The notes under the pieces: model-generated
Seen by the model: the letters and a program-made list of their open reading frames with translations, nothing else
What the model was told of the DNA's origin: nothing
Database searches by the model: none
In this document: positions 63,661 through 64,000 of the stretch, one piece after another
Numbering within the stretch: position 1 is the first letter of the stretch
How the letters are laid out: each line of letters opens with the position of its first letter
Program-made: the position numbers and the translations under genes
DNA from: Carya illinoinensis
Taxonomy: Eukaryota; Streptophyta; Magnoliopsida; Fagales; Juglandaceae
Assembly: GCF_018687715.1 (NCBI RefSeq)
Contig: NC_056760.1
Location: 36,904,001-36,968,000 of the forward strand
DNA length: 64,000 nt
Reading direction: 5' to 3'

Positions 63661-64000
63661 AAGAGTTCTATGTGAGATTCGTGGTCATCAAACTACTTAT
63701 TAAAAGCTCAAAAGAAAAGGATAAAAGCTCAAGTGCTCCACTCTATCTTGGGTTTGTGGCAATCATCATACATATGAATTGCCACAACCTTGTTATTTTT
63801 TAACTCTTTATGCTTGATAGGTGAAATGAATTGTCTAATGAATACTATCTCAAACTGATAGTTAGCTACTTTCACTGTAAATACAGGGCGCAGTGGGAAG
63901 GCTAAAGAGCCAGCCCTAAGGACTTGGATCACTTGTTTTTCCTTGTCTATTTTCTAATCATATACTGCATGGAATAGGATCCTCAAGCGAAAGGGATAAT
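63661..64000 (+). repeat. direct repeat flanking the NAC pseudogene, right copy
   Basis: This copy matches 61960-62314 and is cut by the window end. The spacing between copies is 1.70 kb, with the NAC remnant in between. Confidence 0.85.

Overview
The window is plant nuclear DNA, most likely from a woody eudicot. The evidence is one ordinary intron-containing gene of plant type, plant-lineage Ty1/copia retrotransposons, hAT, Mutator and Tourist-type DNA elements, and fragments of plant transcription-factor families (AP2/ERF, NAC, type-B response regulator). A Fagales-type tree would fit the AT-rich, MITE-dense background, but that is a guess. Everything was read by eye from the sequence; no alignment or database search was run, and repeat boundaries without a stated target-site duplication are approximate.

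Layout. 1-12 kb: AT-rich intergenic DNA with MITEs, a promoter-like block without a clear gene, a broken hAT transposase (3.7-4.5 kb), a large AT-rich element-like block (5.3-6.9 kb), a decayed gene fragment (9.0-9.6 kb) and a foldback MITE (11.05 kb). 12.37-19.39 kb, minus strand: the one clearly intact large gene, an ER-type P-IIA Ca2+-ATPase (ECA1/ECA4 class) in eight coding exons giving 1059 residues, with a likely solo LTR in intron 5 and a possible upstream ORF in a spliced leader. 19.8-33 kb: gene-free, built from MITEs, a long-TIR Mutator-like element (24.5 kb), a 3.37-kb hAT element with perfect TIRs and 8-bp target duplication (25.9-29.3 kb) and another hAT-like element carrying a nested poly(A) retroposon (30.5-31.6 kb). 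33.4-38.8 kb, minus strand: a DREB/ERF-type AP2 gene cut in two by a 4.7-kb degenerate copia element. 40-43 kb: hAT-like elements, one holding a fragment of a type-B response regulator. 46.4-55.6 kb: a nearly complete 9.18-kb Sirevirus-like copia element with 1338-bp LTRs and two related coiled-coil ORFs on its antisense strand. 58.1-58.6 kb: a small single-exon plant gene of unknown function. 62-64 kb: a NAC pseudogene between two copies of a direct repeat.

The genes do not form a functional cluster. The Ca2+-ATPase and the 141-residue protein are the only likely functional host genes. The other host-like sequences show gene loss by transposon insertion, nonsense mutation or capture inside transposons. 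The most interesting items are the antisense ORF pair in the Sirevirus-like element, the transposon-split ERF gene, the hAT-like element with the response-regulator fragment, and the NAC pseudogene bracketed by a repeat.
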